This document shows, piece after piece, positions 1-10,899 of a DNA stretch of 64,000 nucleotides (position 1 is its first letter; each line of letters starts with the position of its first letter). A model generated the notes under the pieces. That model saw nothing but the letters and a program-made list of their open reading frames with translations, did not search any database and had not been told where the DNA came from. This stretch comes from Bolinopsis microptera (taxonomy: Eukaryota > Ctenophora > Tentaculata > Lobata > Bolinopsidae). The translations under genes and the position numbers were made by a program. Location: assembly GCF_026151205.1 (NCBI RefSeq), contig NC_087074.1, forward strand, positions 11,513,182-11,577,181, written 5' to 3'.

Positions 1-13
1 ACAGTTGATTTAC

Positions 14-135
14 CGTATCTCGTGTAGAATAACAGGTGTGTTGAAGCTGATCATATCTATCTGAGACTCCTCCACATGTTCCGTGTGCTCAAATGTGTCG
101 TAGAACAACAGGTAGGACAGGTCACTTGCTACCAT
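14..135 (-). CDS. VIRMA: VIRMA (virilizer) first coding exon, truncated by the window edge
   Basis: The minus strand reads from an ATG at 135 to a GT donor just below position 14 (CG|GTAAAT). An acceptor CAG lies upstream at 144-145, so the ATG exon is probably preceded by a non-coding exon. The peptide begins MVASDLSYLLFYDTFEH and continues with an ESQIDMISF segment and a PVILHEIR segment. From memory this lines up with the start of virilizer proteins (LLFLDTFKH, then SHIDVVRF, then VYINEVRV). VIRMA is the large scaffold of the nuclear m6A mRNA methyltransferase complex (WTAP/METTL3). Only about 41 residues are in the window and the rest lies to the left. The match is short but covers several blocks in order. 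Confidence 0.72.
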
Positions 136-143
136 CTCACTGG

Positions 144-810
144 CTGTTAATTAATAAATTAGTTAGTGATTGAGACTATCCGAGGCTTTAAATTAACTAT
201 AAGTCACAACAAACAGTCATGGAAATTCGAAACACTTACTAGGAGGGAAAATGTATATTATAATGATGATATTTTATTATGACATCAATTTAGATAAACT
301 AATTTAGTTTTAAACTAAATACGACACTACAAATCTATTTTAAACTTATTGAGTATTATGTAACGCGCTGGAAATATTTTAAGCGGGTAATATCCTGTCC
401 AAACCCAGGAAACATAACATGAAGACTTTGTTGTAACTTTGTATGTTAAAAAAGCATTAATAAAGAAAACTCTACCAAGAAGTAATCGTTGTACATGCTT
501 ACATATAAATAAAAATCAACATCCTCTCTATAATATTATGTAGTTTATGCATTAATTCATGCATATTTATTATTAAAATGTATTATTATATCAAGACATT
601 TATAACCTTATTTAAAACGAACAAACAAAAGTAGGTTACAATAGGTTACAATAAAAATGAACCAACTCCAAAAATCAAATTAACCAAATTAAGGTATTTC
701 GTTATTAATGAATGGAATTAATGAACTTTAAAATAATTATGTACGATTTAATCTACAAACAGATTTGACTGGCTATCCGCAGGGTTCTAGCTTTAAAATA
801 CTTACTCATA
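144..810. other. AT-rich spacer between VIRMA and the 768-residue gene
   Basis: No coding signal is seen. The stretch is AT-rich and should contain the VIRMA promoter or 5' untranslated exon and the 3' untranslated region of the gene that ends at 811, both transcribed on the minus strand. Confidence 0.5.
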
Positions 811-3117
811 TTATTCTCGTTCAAGATATAAATGGATGATAAATTTATCAACATTATTTTTTATTATGGATTCATTCTGATCCCTGACAAGATCTAGTGC
901 CCAAAATACAAGACTCTTTAACAACTTTACATGCGCTTTTGAGACACAATTTTGAGCCATTTTGAACATGACGTATGTGACTTCACGAAGGGCATAAACG
1001 GAAGGACCCATAAGCCGAGGAGTAATATTTGTAGGATCCATTAAAATAGATTTTATATCCGAGGTGAGATAACAATAAAGTTTACTTGAATTGTCTTCAG
1101 CGGCCGATATTTGAACAGTGTTTGATTTAATTGTGGCTTTACATCTTTCGATAATTTCGCCTACCAAAAACTTATCAGTACATTCTCTAAAATCGACTTC
1201 AAGCTGCAAAATAGAACAGACAATTGCTTTGCTTTTGTCCATAGCAAACAACTTCCACATAAAGAGTAACTTTGTTTGGTGAATCATCGGTTCTCGGCTC
1301 GCTTCTGTACATGTGTGCAAATAGTATGACAACATCAAGTAATGAACATTTTGCCAACGTGTTGAGAAGAAATCTCCAATGAAGTCATAGAAGAGTAGGA
1401 CCAAGCGAGTTAAAGCTTCCGCAAAAAGGATGTGAATGTCACTCTGCATACCAACAAACTCGGATATGACTTCAGGCAAGTCATCATTCACGATATCTTT
1501 CAGTTTTAACCGTTCATCTTCGTTATGGGGTCTGTGATCAATTACCAATATAAAATGCTCCAAAAAGTGTTCGATTCTTTCTTTATTGCCAAATATAGTA
1601 TGATCATCATCACTCTCAACTTTCCTAACATGATCGATATCACAAACTACTGTAAGAGCCTTCATCATCAAGAGAATTGTATCCTTTGTGATACTAAAAG
1701 GGGTCGGTGCATATCCCGATAGAAGAGAAGCAGCTAGGTAGAAAAGGTATGAACAAGTTATCTTTAGATCACAGGATGGATTTATGAATACTTCCAGTTG
1801 CTCACAAATGTTCAGAAGCATCGAAAAGCAAGTTTTTATATTTTGTTGACTTGGAGAACCATTCATGATGAGGGAAACAATTTTTGCCATCGACTGGTAT
1901 GAAATGCCTGCAATTTCTTTTTTCCTTTGCTGATAATATCGATTATTTACCAGCGCTTTAATCATATTATTCAAAAATAGGTTGTCCATCAGAAATTTAG
2001 CTCCTTCAAGGGTGAGGTCTTGGACGAGAACATTAAAGATCTTTACCACAACCTGTGCTGTTTGAGAGTAGTCAACAAGAATTTGAGTTATTAGAGGGTG
2101 CCCACCTAACTTCAAAAAATTGAGAAGATTCGGAACAATCTGGTAGAAATCGTTTAATTTTGCCTCTTCTTTTAGTAGAAAAGCGATATCAATAACTCTC
2201 ATAAATCTGAGATCCAGTATTTGTACATTTGTTAACTGGTCCTTCATTACAAACTCCAAAACACATGATACTATGCCGTGTTTAGACAACAAATCTTTGA
2301 TTATTTTTCTGCTTGCAGTATCATATTTGTTCAGAATGAAGATGAGCAAGTGTCGTAGCAGCCAGAAAAATTCCTCCGTACTGTCCCGTCTTTTTAAATG
2401 ACTGACCATGTATGGGACAAGCATCATGATTACTTCAATAACCCTAAAATCAAGTCGTGGTAGCTTACCGACATCTTTTTCGATTCCATAATAGAGTATC
2501 AGCAATACGTTTTCAATAGTTTCATCGACTTCACTAGTGTATTTAAGATAGTCCCTCTGAAGACTGACCGTTATGACTGCCGCCAATATAATTTTAGTAT
2601 CAAGCAAGGAGCGTTTGACTTCATTGCTAGCAATCTGAGTGACAGAGAGAATATTTGTTAGCGCCATTCCTACTAATTTATGATCGTTCCAATAGTTATG
2701 CAAGGCGCAGCAAATCATTTCAGCAAAACCAGACTCAAGTTTATTTATCCTTTGCAACCCTTCAATTTTCTCGTGGAACATGATCATGTATATTAAAAGT
2801 TCATCACGCGAAAAGTTTGCCATAGGGAGATCCCAAGTATTTTGGAGGAGATGCTTCTTTGTCTTTTTGATCTTTGACTTAATCTCTACCGCATTAAAAG
2901 TAAAACTTAATCTTTCAACCTGTTTATTTTCCTCTCCTTCAAGTTCGTACATAAAATATGTTTTTCCATGTTTATCTTGGATATCTATATGTAGCGAATC
3001 CTTTTCGTCATTTTCGCAACTGCTACTACATTGAGGTTGTGAAGTCGTAGCTTTGTTTTGTTGGGAATAGGGACAGAAGTTTTCAAGAGCATTTTCAAGA
3101 ACGTCAAGATTGCTCAT
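811..3117 (-). CDS. Unidentified 768-residue helical protein (possibly ARM/HEAT-like)
   Basis: One uninterrupted frame runs from ATG 3117 to a stop at 811. A consensus acceptor just upstream of the ATG (about 3155) suggests a separate 5' untranslated exon. The first ~60 residues are polar and low-complexity, with a Cys/Ser patch. The remainder is a long series of amphipathic, Leu/Ile/Val-rich helices with no transmembrane segment or signal peptide, as in armadillo/HEAT-type folds. I do not recognise the family and no catalytic motif stands out. A degraded paralogue of its C-terminal third lies immediately upstream in the transcriptional sense (3961-4635), so this is a local tandem duplicate pair. 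The function is unknown, and the ARM-like fold is inferred from composition only. Confidence 0.75.
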   Translation of the reverse strand: MSNLDVLENALENFCPYSQQNKATTSQPQCSSSCENDEKDSLHIDIQDKHGKTYFMYELEGEENKQVERLSFTFNAVEIKSKIKKTKKHLLQNTWDLPMANFSRDELLIYMIMFHEKIEGLQRINKLESGFAEMICCALHNYWNDHKLVGMALTNILSVTQIASNEVKRSLLDTKIILAAVITVSLQRDYLKYTSEVDETIENVLLILYYGIEKDVGKLPRLDFRVIEVIMMLVPYMVSHLKRRDSTEEFFWLLRHLLIFILNKYDTASRKIIKDLLSKHGIVSCVLEFVMKDQLTNVQILDLRFMRVIDIAFLLKEEAKLNDFYQIVPNLLNFLKLGGHPLITQILVDYSQTAQVVVKIFNVLVQDLTLEGAKFLMDNLFLNNMIKALVNNRYYQQRKKEIAGISYQSMAKIVSLIMNGSPSQQNIKTCFSMLLNICEQLEVFINPSCDLKITCSYLFYLAASLLSGYAPTPFSITKDTILLMMKALTVVCDIDHVRKVESDDDHTIFGNKERIEHFLEHFILVIDHRPHNEDERLKLKDIVNDDLPEVISEFVGMQSDIHILFAEALTRLVLLFYDFIGDFFSTRWQNVHYLMLSYYLHTCTEASREPMIHQTKLLFMWKLFAMDKSKAIVCSILQLEVDFRECTDKFLVGEIIERCKATIKSNTVQISAAEDNSSKLYCYLTSDIKSILMDPTNITPRLMGPSVYALREVTYVMFKMAQNCVSKAHVKLLKSLVFWALDLVRDQNESIIKNNVDKFIIHLYLERE

Positions 3118-3155
3118 TGCTATCGTGCGATGAATCTTTGCTCAGATTATCAACC

Positions 3156-3960
3156 CTGAAAAATAATTGAATCAAAATTCAATAAAAATTCAATCTAACT
3201 CAAAATATAATTACAAATTGTCCCGTGGAAAAATCCCAATTATATTATAATTTAGTAATAGGTAAAGACATGATAAAAAGTGCTGAAAAATCATTAGCAA
3301 GACGATTCAATCAATATTTAGCTGCTAAATCAAATATCAGTACTTTGATGATCGGATTTACCTTTTTACCTGTAACTTTTTCTGACGAATAGTAAATCTG
3401 TGCCCATTCGTGATTCAACCCCTTCCAAACGTTCTTTTAAACAACACTACAGGAAATGGTTGAACAGTTACAAATAATTGTAGGCATCTCAGATTCATAA
3501 AAACATTTGGCTTAATACAACTGCTCAGCGAAAGAATAGATACGATTATTGAATTATTGATCAGAAAGCTTCTAACTTTTGAGAATTATGGCAATTTGAA
3601 ATATTATGAAGATTATTTAGATTTGAAACATATTAGATTTGATCAAATTGTGGTAGAGATATACAAAACGGGGTTTTAAATCGTAGAATTTTGGAAATAA
3701 GTCACCATTAGAGTAGCAGTAAACGAAAAAGATGTGAGTTAAACCGTACTTTAAAATAAGTTTACGAATCATAAAAATAGAATAAAAAAGTATCCATGCA
3801 CTTTTTAAATAAAAAATTATCATAGATCACAAATTTTATAGTTTAGTATGAAAAGTAATCATAAATCGTTCACCTAGAAAAGTAATCACATAATTAATAC
3901 ATAAAATAATCAATCATAATCTTTCAAGTAAACATATATTATGAAATTATTGACGTTCTA
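3156..3960. other. AT-rich spacer between the tandem paralogues
   Basis: There is no supported coding region. Short frames in this stretch are AT-driven. It separates the intact 768-residue gene from its partial copy and probably holds the promoter of the intact gene. Confidence 0.5.
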
Positions 3961-4635
3961 ACAATTTCATTATCTTTACAATGTTGAACAAGATCAAGAG
4001 CCCAAAAAACAAGACCTTTCAGCTGATCCTGCTGCCATTTATCTTGGATATTTTGGGCTATGGTAAACATAAGTCGGGTAATTTTATGTAATTCAGAAAC
4101 TTTATCTTCAAAAACAAAAATCGTAAAGTGCTCAGGATTACTTCAAAATAACTTAAAATCTGCAATAAGATATTTAAAATGATTCTTCTTAAGTGTCTCA
4201 TGATCAAAATCACTCTCATCAGCATCACCCAATTTCTCGTAAAACCGATCTAAAAATGTCTCCATCTCAGACTCATCATTCCCAGAGTTTTTACATGACT
4301 CCTCTAGTTGAAGAATTGACGAAACGAAGGGCTCTATCTGATCCATCTGAGCAACCTTCCACATGAACAACAAAGATGTTGAATAAATTCGCTTTCGACT
4401 GATAATCAACCCGTAAAAATATTCTCGTTCCATCACCAATGACCGAACATCTTTCCAGTTGTCAGAGAAGAAACTTTCAATTCTATCCAAAGAAACCAGG
4501 ACAAGACGAGTGATTATTTCGGAATACATGAAGCTTACACCACGCAACTGGAAACCTTTACCAGAAAATTGTGCAACAATCTCAGGAAGGTTTTCGTTGA
4601 CAATCTCTCTTTCTTCATTTTTGAAATTAACGTAA
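3961..4635 (-). pseudogene. Partial, nonsense-interrupted paralogue of the 768-residue gene
   Basis: The minus-strand translation parallels the C-terminal third of the neighbouring gene. A segment resembling ENLPEIVAQF (near 4590) matches its NDDLPEVISEF region. SLLFMWKVAQMD matches KLLFMWKLFAMD. A LKGLVFWALDLVQ segment (about 4010) matches LKSLVFWALDLVR. The frame is interrupted by a single in-frame TGA at 4143-4145, and the same frame then continues to about 3961. No N-terminal two thirds are visible upstream of ~4635. The copy is therefore truncated and carries a stop, so it is most simply a pseudogene. An unseen spliced arrangement is possible. Confidence 0.72.
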
Positions 4636-5680
4636 GGGGTTGCACCAGGGGCGGTGGTAACAGAACTTCAAGACTTTCGGAGTCTGTTGTCGATATCTAT
4701 GTATAATATATATTTATGGTATATAATTTGGGAGTCTCTCTCTCCAGCAGCAGGAGTTGGAGAATGGGGACGCGTTGTGAAAGCCACCGCAAGGAAGGCT
4801 TACAGTCGACGCCGACCAATCAAAAGAAGACTTGTAAATGGACACAATTCTGCAGCCAGAGATTTGGAATGGAAATGCTCCTGCAGTTTCATCTTTTCCA
4901 AACACAGCCTGCATAATATCAGCTCTGATCAAGTACAAAGTAGTTTAAAGGTCAAGGATGTGATGTCACAGAAGTGAGAATCACGGTCCACCCTAAAATC
5001 TGATTTCTATAACCAAATTGTGATTTTTATAACGAAATTATGGTAGCAACCGCCAATAAAGTTACAGCCCTCCATCCACTGCTTCAAAAGTCTTCTCTAG
5101 CACATATGAGACTTCAGGTAAAATATAATGATCACCACCCCCTTGGAACCCCATAATCTGAGTCGGCGGGTTTTTTATGACTGGTAAAATTTTTGACCGG
5201 GAAAAATATGGCGGAATCTTCCAAAACCCACCACTTTATCCCGGTTATAATATTCCCGAGTAAGGTATGTGGTTACTGGTTATTTATTTACGAATTCGTA
5301 CTTGGGTCTTCAATTAATATTTTTCTTTACGGTAATCAAATAAAATTCCTACTTTCTCTAGTAGTAGTACAGAGCTAGATGATAAAGAGAAATTAAACAT
5401 AACTGATTTTTAAAATTTCCTCGAACAAAGCTTTCAACTAGCGGGTTTCTAGTGTATTATAATTTGTAACTACTCGATCATCAAATTATCAAATAAAATA
5501 TATTATAATCAAGCCACAATTTTAGTGAGCAATTAACCAAAAAAGTTTGCAATATCATTCAAATATATTTTTTGGGATAACCGACAAGATTTTGGAAGCT
5601 TTCAAAATTCTGTCCCAAGTAAATTTATCAAACATACTAAGATACTATATATATTATTGTATAATGTTTTAATGTATTAA
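4636..5680. other. Spacer with no supported gene
   Basis: A few frames of 60-107 codons occur on both strands at 4650-4980, but none has a recognisable motif and they overlap one another. The rest is AT-rich. It includes the 3' flank of the zinc-finger gene. Confidence 0.4.
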
Positions 5681-5873
5681 CTAGCGAACTTCTTGTTCCT
5701 GAATCCTGAATTTCTTGTGTGTCAGTTCGTGATTAGCAAGATTGCCCGATTGATTTGATTTAAAATCACAGAAACTACAAGAATAAGGTTTCTCTGCTGT
5801 GTGTGTCCGTTTGTGAGCAGTAAGATCTCTCAATTGAATCGATTTATAATCACACAGACTGCAAAAAATAAGG
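5681..5873 (-). pseudogene. Two further zinc fingers beyond the stop, out of frame
   Basis: Directly after the stop of the zinc-finger gene, the minus strand still encodes two fingers (CSLCDYKSIQLRDLTAH and CSFCDFKSNQSGNLANH) and a short tail ending in EQEVR and a stop. They are in a different frame because a run of T has gained one base just after the nonsense codon. These are the former C-terminus of the 5874-7268 gene and are no longer translated with it. Confidence 0.75.
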
Positions 5874-7268
5874 TTATTCTCCTGTGTGTGTCCGTTTGTG
5901 ACGACCAAGATTGCTCGATCGACTCGCTTTGTAATCACACAAATTGCAAGAATAAGGTTTCTCCCCGGTGTGTGTCCGTTTGTGAGAAGCAAGACTGGAA
6001 GGGTGTTTTGATTTATAATCACACAAACTGCAAGAATAAGGTTTCTCCCCGGTGTGTGTCAGTTTGTGACGAGCAAGATCGCCAGAGTGATTTGATTTAT
6101 AATCAAACAAACTGCAAGAATAATGTTTCTCTCCTGTGTGTGTCAGTTTGTGACGAGCAAGATCGTTTGATCTATTCGATTTAAAATCACAAAAACTGCA
6201 AGAGTGGGGTTTTTCTCCTGTGTGTGTCAGTTTGTGACGAGCAAGATCGCCAGAGTGGTTTGATTTATAATCACACAAACTGCAAGAAAAAGGTTTCTCC
6301 CCAGTGTGTGTCCGTTTGTGACGAGCAAGATCGCCAGAGTGGTTTGATTTATAATCACACAAACTGCAAGAAAAAGGTTTCTCCCCGGTGTGTGTCCGTT
6401 TGTGAGAAGCAAGATTGCCAGAGTGATTTGATTTATAATCACACAAACTGCAAGAATAAGGTTTCTCCCCGGTGTGTGTCCGTTTGTGAGAAGCAAAATT
6501 ACCAGAGTGATTTGATTTATAATCACACAAACTGCAAGAATAAGGTTTCTCCCCGGTGTGTGTCTGTTTGTGAGAAGCAAGACTGGAAGGGTGATTTGAT
6601 TTATAATCACACAAACTGCAAGAATAATGTTTCTCTCCTGTGTGTGTCAGTTTGTGACGAGTAAGATCGCTCGATCGATTCGATTCATAATCACAAAAAC
6701 TGCAAGAATGGGGTTTCTCTCCTGTGTGTATCAGTTCGTGACGAGCAAGATCGCTCGATCGATTCGATTTATAATCACAAAAACTGCAAGAATAAGGTTT
6801 CTCTCCGGTGTGTGTTCGTTTGTGTTTTTTCAACTTATGTTCAGTCCCAGACAAAGAGGTTTCTCCAATAGATAGAGGTTCATCCTGAATACCACAATCA
6901 GACTCAGTAGGTATAGGAAAAGAAGAAGACTTTTCTTTCGCAGGTCTTACATTCGATGGTGTTAGCGCAAGATTACAGTTATCACACCGAAGTTCTTTAT
7001 AGTCCAAAGGTTCATCTTTAGCCGGAACATCACGGAAACTCCTGACGTCTTCAATCTTTACAACTTCACTTACTTGGTTGAAGTGTTCTGAGCTAGCTTC
7101 AAACTGATTACACAGCACGGTGTCAGCTTTCAGATTGTTACTTCTGTCGTTTTCCTCGCATTTACAATTGCATACTGACCAGGTTGAAGTTGTGTTAACT
7201 TGTTGGTCTTCTGTCATCTCTTCTTTGATATCAATCCCATCAAACCTTTCTGTTTTTTGAAGTGACAT
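5874..7268 (-). CDS. C2H2 zinc-finger protein, 11 tandem fingers, truncated C-terminus
   Basis: ATG at 7268 lies two bases inside an exon with a clean acceptor (TTTCAG|GA-ATG), so upstream exons may be non-coding. The first ~150 residues are acidic and Cys-containing without fingers. Eleven fingers of 28 residues follow, of the form CSxCDYKSNxSxxLxxHKxTH joined by TGEKPYS linkers. This architecture is typical of sequence-specific DNA-binding nuclear proteins. Finger 9 has Phe in place of the second zinc-ligand Cys (CSLFDY), so it probably cannot bind zinc. The 84-bp DNA repeats encoding the fingers are very similar, a sign of recent amplification or conversion. The frame ends inside the linker after finger 11 at a TAA where AAA (Lys) is expected. 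Confidence 0.85.
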   Translation of the reverse strand: MSLQKTERFDGIDIKEEMTEDQQVNTTSTWSVCNCKCEENDRSNNLKADTVLCNQFEASSEHFNQVSEVVKIEDVRSFRDVPAKDEPLDYKELRCDNCNLALTPSNVRPAKEKSSSFPIPTESDCGIQDEPLSIGETSLSGTEHKLKKHKRTHTGEKPYSCSFCDYKSNRSSDLARHELIHTGEKPHSCSFCDYESNRSSDLTRHKLTHTGEKHYSCSLCDYKSNHPSSLASHKQTHTGEKPYSCSLCDYKSNHSGNFASHKRTHTGEKPYSCSLCDYKSNHSGNLASHKRTHTGEKPFSCSLCDYKSNHSGDLARHKRTHTGEKPFSCSLCDYKSNHSGDLARHKLTHTGEKPHSCSFCDFKSNRSNDLARHKLTHTGEKHYSCSLFDYKSNHSGDLARHKLTHTGEKPYSCSLCDYKSKHPSSLASHKRTHTGEKPYSCNLCDYKASRSSNLGRHKRTHTGE

Positions 7269-7459
7269 TCCTGAAACAAATTGTTGTATAAATTTTATTT
7301 ACGTCTTAAGCAAACAGAATTAAATATAACAAGATTATTTACTATAATATGTAACGACTCAATCATAAAAAGTACCAAATAAATTATAATAATAAAATTG
7401 GATTTAGCATTTAACCAAAAACAGAGTACACCCTAAATTTTGCAATATCGTTCAAATAT

Positions 7460-8450
7460 TTGTTTGTGATGTGGGAAGTAATAAATGAGATTAGAGGGAA
7501 AAGAAAAAAAACCATCAAACCCCAATTTACGGTAGATGGAGTCCGTATTGTTGAAAGACGGGTGATAGCCAACAAATTTAATGAGTACTTTGCCTCTATT
7601 GCCTCAAAAATGAATGAAAATACTCATAGTGGCCTTCTTTTAGAACCTCTTCCCTCTTTCCTCGAATTCATGCCACCAAAAACTCTCGATTCAATTTACT
7701 TCCACGACTGTAATGAAAATGAAATTTCTGAGATTATAGCCAACTTGAAGAGTGGGAAAGCCAGCGACTTTCCCATAAGAGTTATTAAAAAACTATCGGG
7801 TATTCTTAGCCCAACTCTTGTTGTTCAATTTAATCGCCTAATATCTCAAGGGATATTTCCGTCAGTTCTGAAGCTTGGTAAAATAACCCCAATATACAAA
7901 AAAGATAACGAAGAACTGATTGAGAACTACAGGCCTGTTTCCACACTTCCAATTTTTGGTAAAATTTTTGAAAAGATTATATACAAACGTCTTTACAGCT
8001 TCTTGGTTAGTCAAGGAATCCTTCACGACAGCCAATTCGGATTCCGAAAGAGTCACTCAACATCGCATGCACTTAACTACTCAGTTTTTCACATCCAAAA
8101 GGCCCTAAAGCAAGGTCTTCATGTTCTAGGAATTTTTATTGATCTAAGCAAGGCCTTTGACACAATTATAGACCACACAATTTTGCTTAAGAAACTTGAA
8201 ATATATATGGGATTAGAGGAGTGCCACTTAAGTTACTGGAAAGTTACTTGTCGATCAGAGAGCAGTGTGTGTGTCTGTCCTGGGCGAAGTATAAGACAGA
8301 CTTCCCGTTCTCTATGGCGTTCCACAGGGGAGCTGCCTTGGTCCTCTCTTGTTTTTAATATACATAAAAAAATCTCAACTCGATAACACTAGCTATGTCT
8401 TATTTGCTGATGACACAAACATATTTACATGTGGTTAGGAATAACTATTA
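7460..8450 (+). mobile_element. Truncated CR1/jockey-type non-LTR retrotransposon (reverse transcriptase fragment)
   Basis: Coding sequence from 7460 shows an RT amino end: a KITPIYKKDNEELIENYRPVS segment, then FGFRKSHSTSHALNYS, then GIFIDLSKAFDT. The frame is disturbed near 8200-8390, where the VPQGS-type motif region is scrambled. A residual FADDTNIF motif (the RT catalytic block) is visible in another frame around 8400. The fragment aligns by eye with the longer element at 33.2-36.7 kb (shared IYKK.(N/E)EEL.ENYRPVSTLP and STSHALNYSV), so the two belong to the same or a closely related family. It is 5' truncated, frameshifted and presumably dead. Confidence 0.88.
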
Positions 8451-10002
8451 ATTAATTAAAAAATGAACCTATTAAACACCTACATGCTATAATAAAAGGA
8501 ACTTCCGTGAATTTCCAATTTTTTCCCTATCTGCAGATTCCACCCTAATCAAGTTGTTTTCAGACTTTCAGCAAGCATTTTTCTAAGAAGTTTACCAGTG
8601 TAATTAACTTCACTCCGTCACCAAGCAATAATAAATATCGATATCAACATAACTTTTTAAATTAGATTCAGGTCTCAGGATCGTTATCATAGAGAATTGC
8701 AATATAAATTGTTAGAGTTCACAATCACATCTGGCCAGGGAAGACACGAAATTACATTTCTATCCAGGTTAATCTGATTGACAAACATTTACTATGACAT
8801 ATTATAATTGTGAGCAAAAGTTCAATGTGTATAATTATCATTTGAATATTATGACTTTTCGATCTGCAAGGTTGGGAGCAGGTAAATTTGATATTATTTC
8901 ACAAAGTGAATAATGATATGTCTAAGATTGCTCCTTTTAACTGGAGATTTGGTGTTATCATAATATTAATGTTCATTGTACACTGTATAAAATTTACAGT
9001 ACATCCTATACCCGAATATCTGTAAAATCAGTAGTTCTCGGGGAAATAATCGGTCAAATTATTGCCATATCAATACAGTAAGACCACATAATTTGAGGTC
9101 ATGTTCAAGGAGGGCTCGCCATCACTTTCAGCTTTTTAGTATTTTCAAAGTTAAAATGCTCTGACTTCTTTTTTAATATAATAATCCAGTTCAAAAAGTT
9201 CGGAAAGACGATTTAGAAGCTTCTCCGATCAATAAAAAAGGCGAATTTTTATCGCAGGCTAACAAAAAGTACAGAGCAAAAGTACAGTCTAATTCTGTAC
9301 TGACAGTCTAGACAGAGTCTTGCTTTAATTTGGACGGTGTGAAAATGCCGGAATTTAAGTGTTGTACCGAATATAGGATGGTTCAAAGTTCGGGTGGTTA
9401 TAAATCATCTCTTAACCTTTCATTTGAAGACATTAATCATAAACTCATTGATGAAAACTCTCTTATAAAGTTATAATAATAATATGTAAAAATAAATTTT
9501 TTAGTGAATCCTACAATAATGAAAATGAAATAACTTTTCAATTTTATCAATATCCCCAGAAATTTTAAAAGAGTTCGAAGCCTTTAATTAGCTTCGATGA
9601 ATAATTTAGTTCAGCCAGATTATGAATTCAGTATTCTATTTCGTCGCTCGGTAAAAACTAAAAATGGCTGTTTATTGAAATTAATCATAACAAATTAAAT
9701 ATCTCGGTGCTTTTGCTTTGAAATCATGACTGTGCCGTTATACAAACTTTAATGACTACATTGCACTTACTGGTATTTAGTTTATATAAAATTCGGATGA
9801 AATATTATACCAAACATTCTAAAACAGTCAATAAATTAGATTAAAAAAATAAAACAACTCCTAATTTCCCAGGGTCACGTGCACACGGTCACGTGCTTAC
9901 TGATTGAAACATAAGTTTCACTGTCCACCACTGCAGCTGTCCTCTTAATCCTTAAAACAGCTTTCTGAATTCCGATGTATTCTTCAGCATCTCAACAAAG
10001 TC
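8451..10002. other. AT-rich intergenic stretch
   Basis: No gene is seen. A pair of CACGTG motifs separated by about 16 bases lies at 9875-9898, just beyond the 3' end of ANKRD40. Confidence 0.45.
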
Positions 10003-10800
10003 TCAACTTTCAGGGTTAAGTTCAACCTCAAACTCACTTCCATGCTTGATCCTCTTAACGTCTCTATCTTTGCGTATCAGAATATTTGGGAGTTTCCGTA
10101 TCTTAGCGACGGTCTCCGACTTGATGTCCAGTTCCTCCGCAAAACATGTGACCAGAGAATTGTAGGAGTCTCCGATGTCAACCAGTTCTACCTCGAAGAA
10201 ATCCTCGCTGCCAGCTAATCTCACTTTTATGGTCGCATCTGAAGATAATTATAATTAATTAAACATGAATCTCAAAGCAACCACATTTGCCATGAATCAG
10301 AAGGGCTCTAGTAAAGCCATCATATCCGTAGACAAACATCTTTATCATGGAAATTGATTAAGTCAAAAGCTTGTCCCAGATATCAAGTTAACTAGGATAA
10401 CATCAGCAATCTAGGTATTATGAGATAAGTAGATAACTAACCAGCTGAAGGACTGGAGTTAGCAGAGTTAGCTGCGGGTGATCGGACAGGACTCTCTTTA
10501 ACAGGGGTGGTCATCTCTGGGAAAATAGTTGCTGTTATTGATATCTTGATATGATACTGCAACTGATTAATCGCAAAACACAGCTTTTCACCGTAAGTTG
10601 TCGAAAATTCATAGTTTAAATTCTTTTTAAAAACCAATCTCGATTACTATCAATTGTTTGGCACGGGTAATCCCAGGCGTTATTCTCACCTTTATCCTGA
10701 GTGCTATCAGGAATGTTAACAACTTGAGGCGAGGAGGGGAGAGGAGGGTTGTGACCGGGGCTAGCAACTGGCTGTATAGACTGTGGTACCGGTACCATAC
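10003..10800 (-). CDS. ANKRD40: ANKRD40 C-terminal exons (three exons)
   Basis: Three minus-strand exons are read from splice consensus: 10800-10690, 10516-10442 and 10238-10003 (stop). All junctions are phase 1 and join in frame. The first two encode a Pro/Ser-rich linker. The last encodes the conserved ANKRD40 C-terminal domain: ATIKVRL, then DFFEVELVD, then an ETVAKIRKLPNILIRKDRDV segment. From memory human ANKRD40 has LVLKVRI...NDFIEIELDR...DQVEKIRKLPNTLLRKDKDV. With the ankyrin exons at 23.4-24.4 kb and the candidate start exon at 26.9 kb, the joined coding length is 348 codons including the stop, close to the usual ~370 residues. The preceding exon in the same phase could also be the T-box-side exon at 16.3 kb. 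Confidence 0.82.
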
Positions 10801-10899
10801 CTGAAATAGAACACTGTTAGAACTCCAATATCTGGCTGAGAATTGCATATAACTATATAATATACTTTACACTGGGGACTAGTGGGGGGGGTTTCAGGA

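Noticed and set aside
4654-4977. 107-codon plus-strand ORF
   Set aside because: Overlaps equally long frames on both strands, no motif, basic composition typical of chance translation.
5801-6875. Plus-strand ORFs with repeated CVSVCEKQD peptides
   Set aside because: They are antisense shadows of the zinc-finger repeats.
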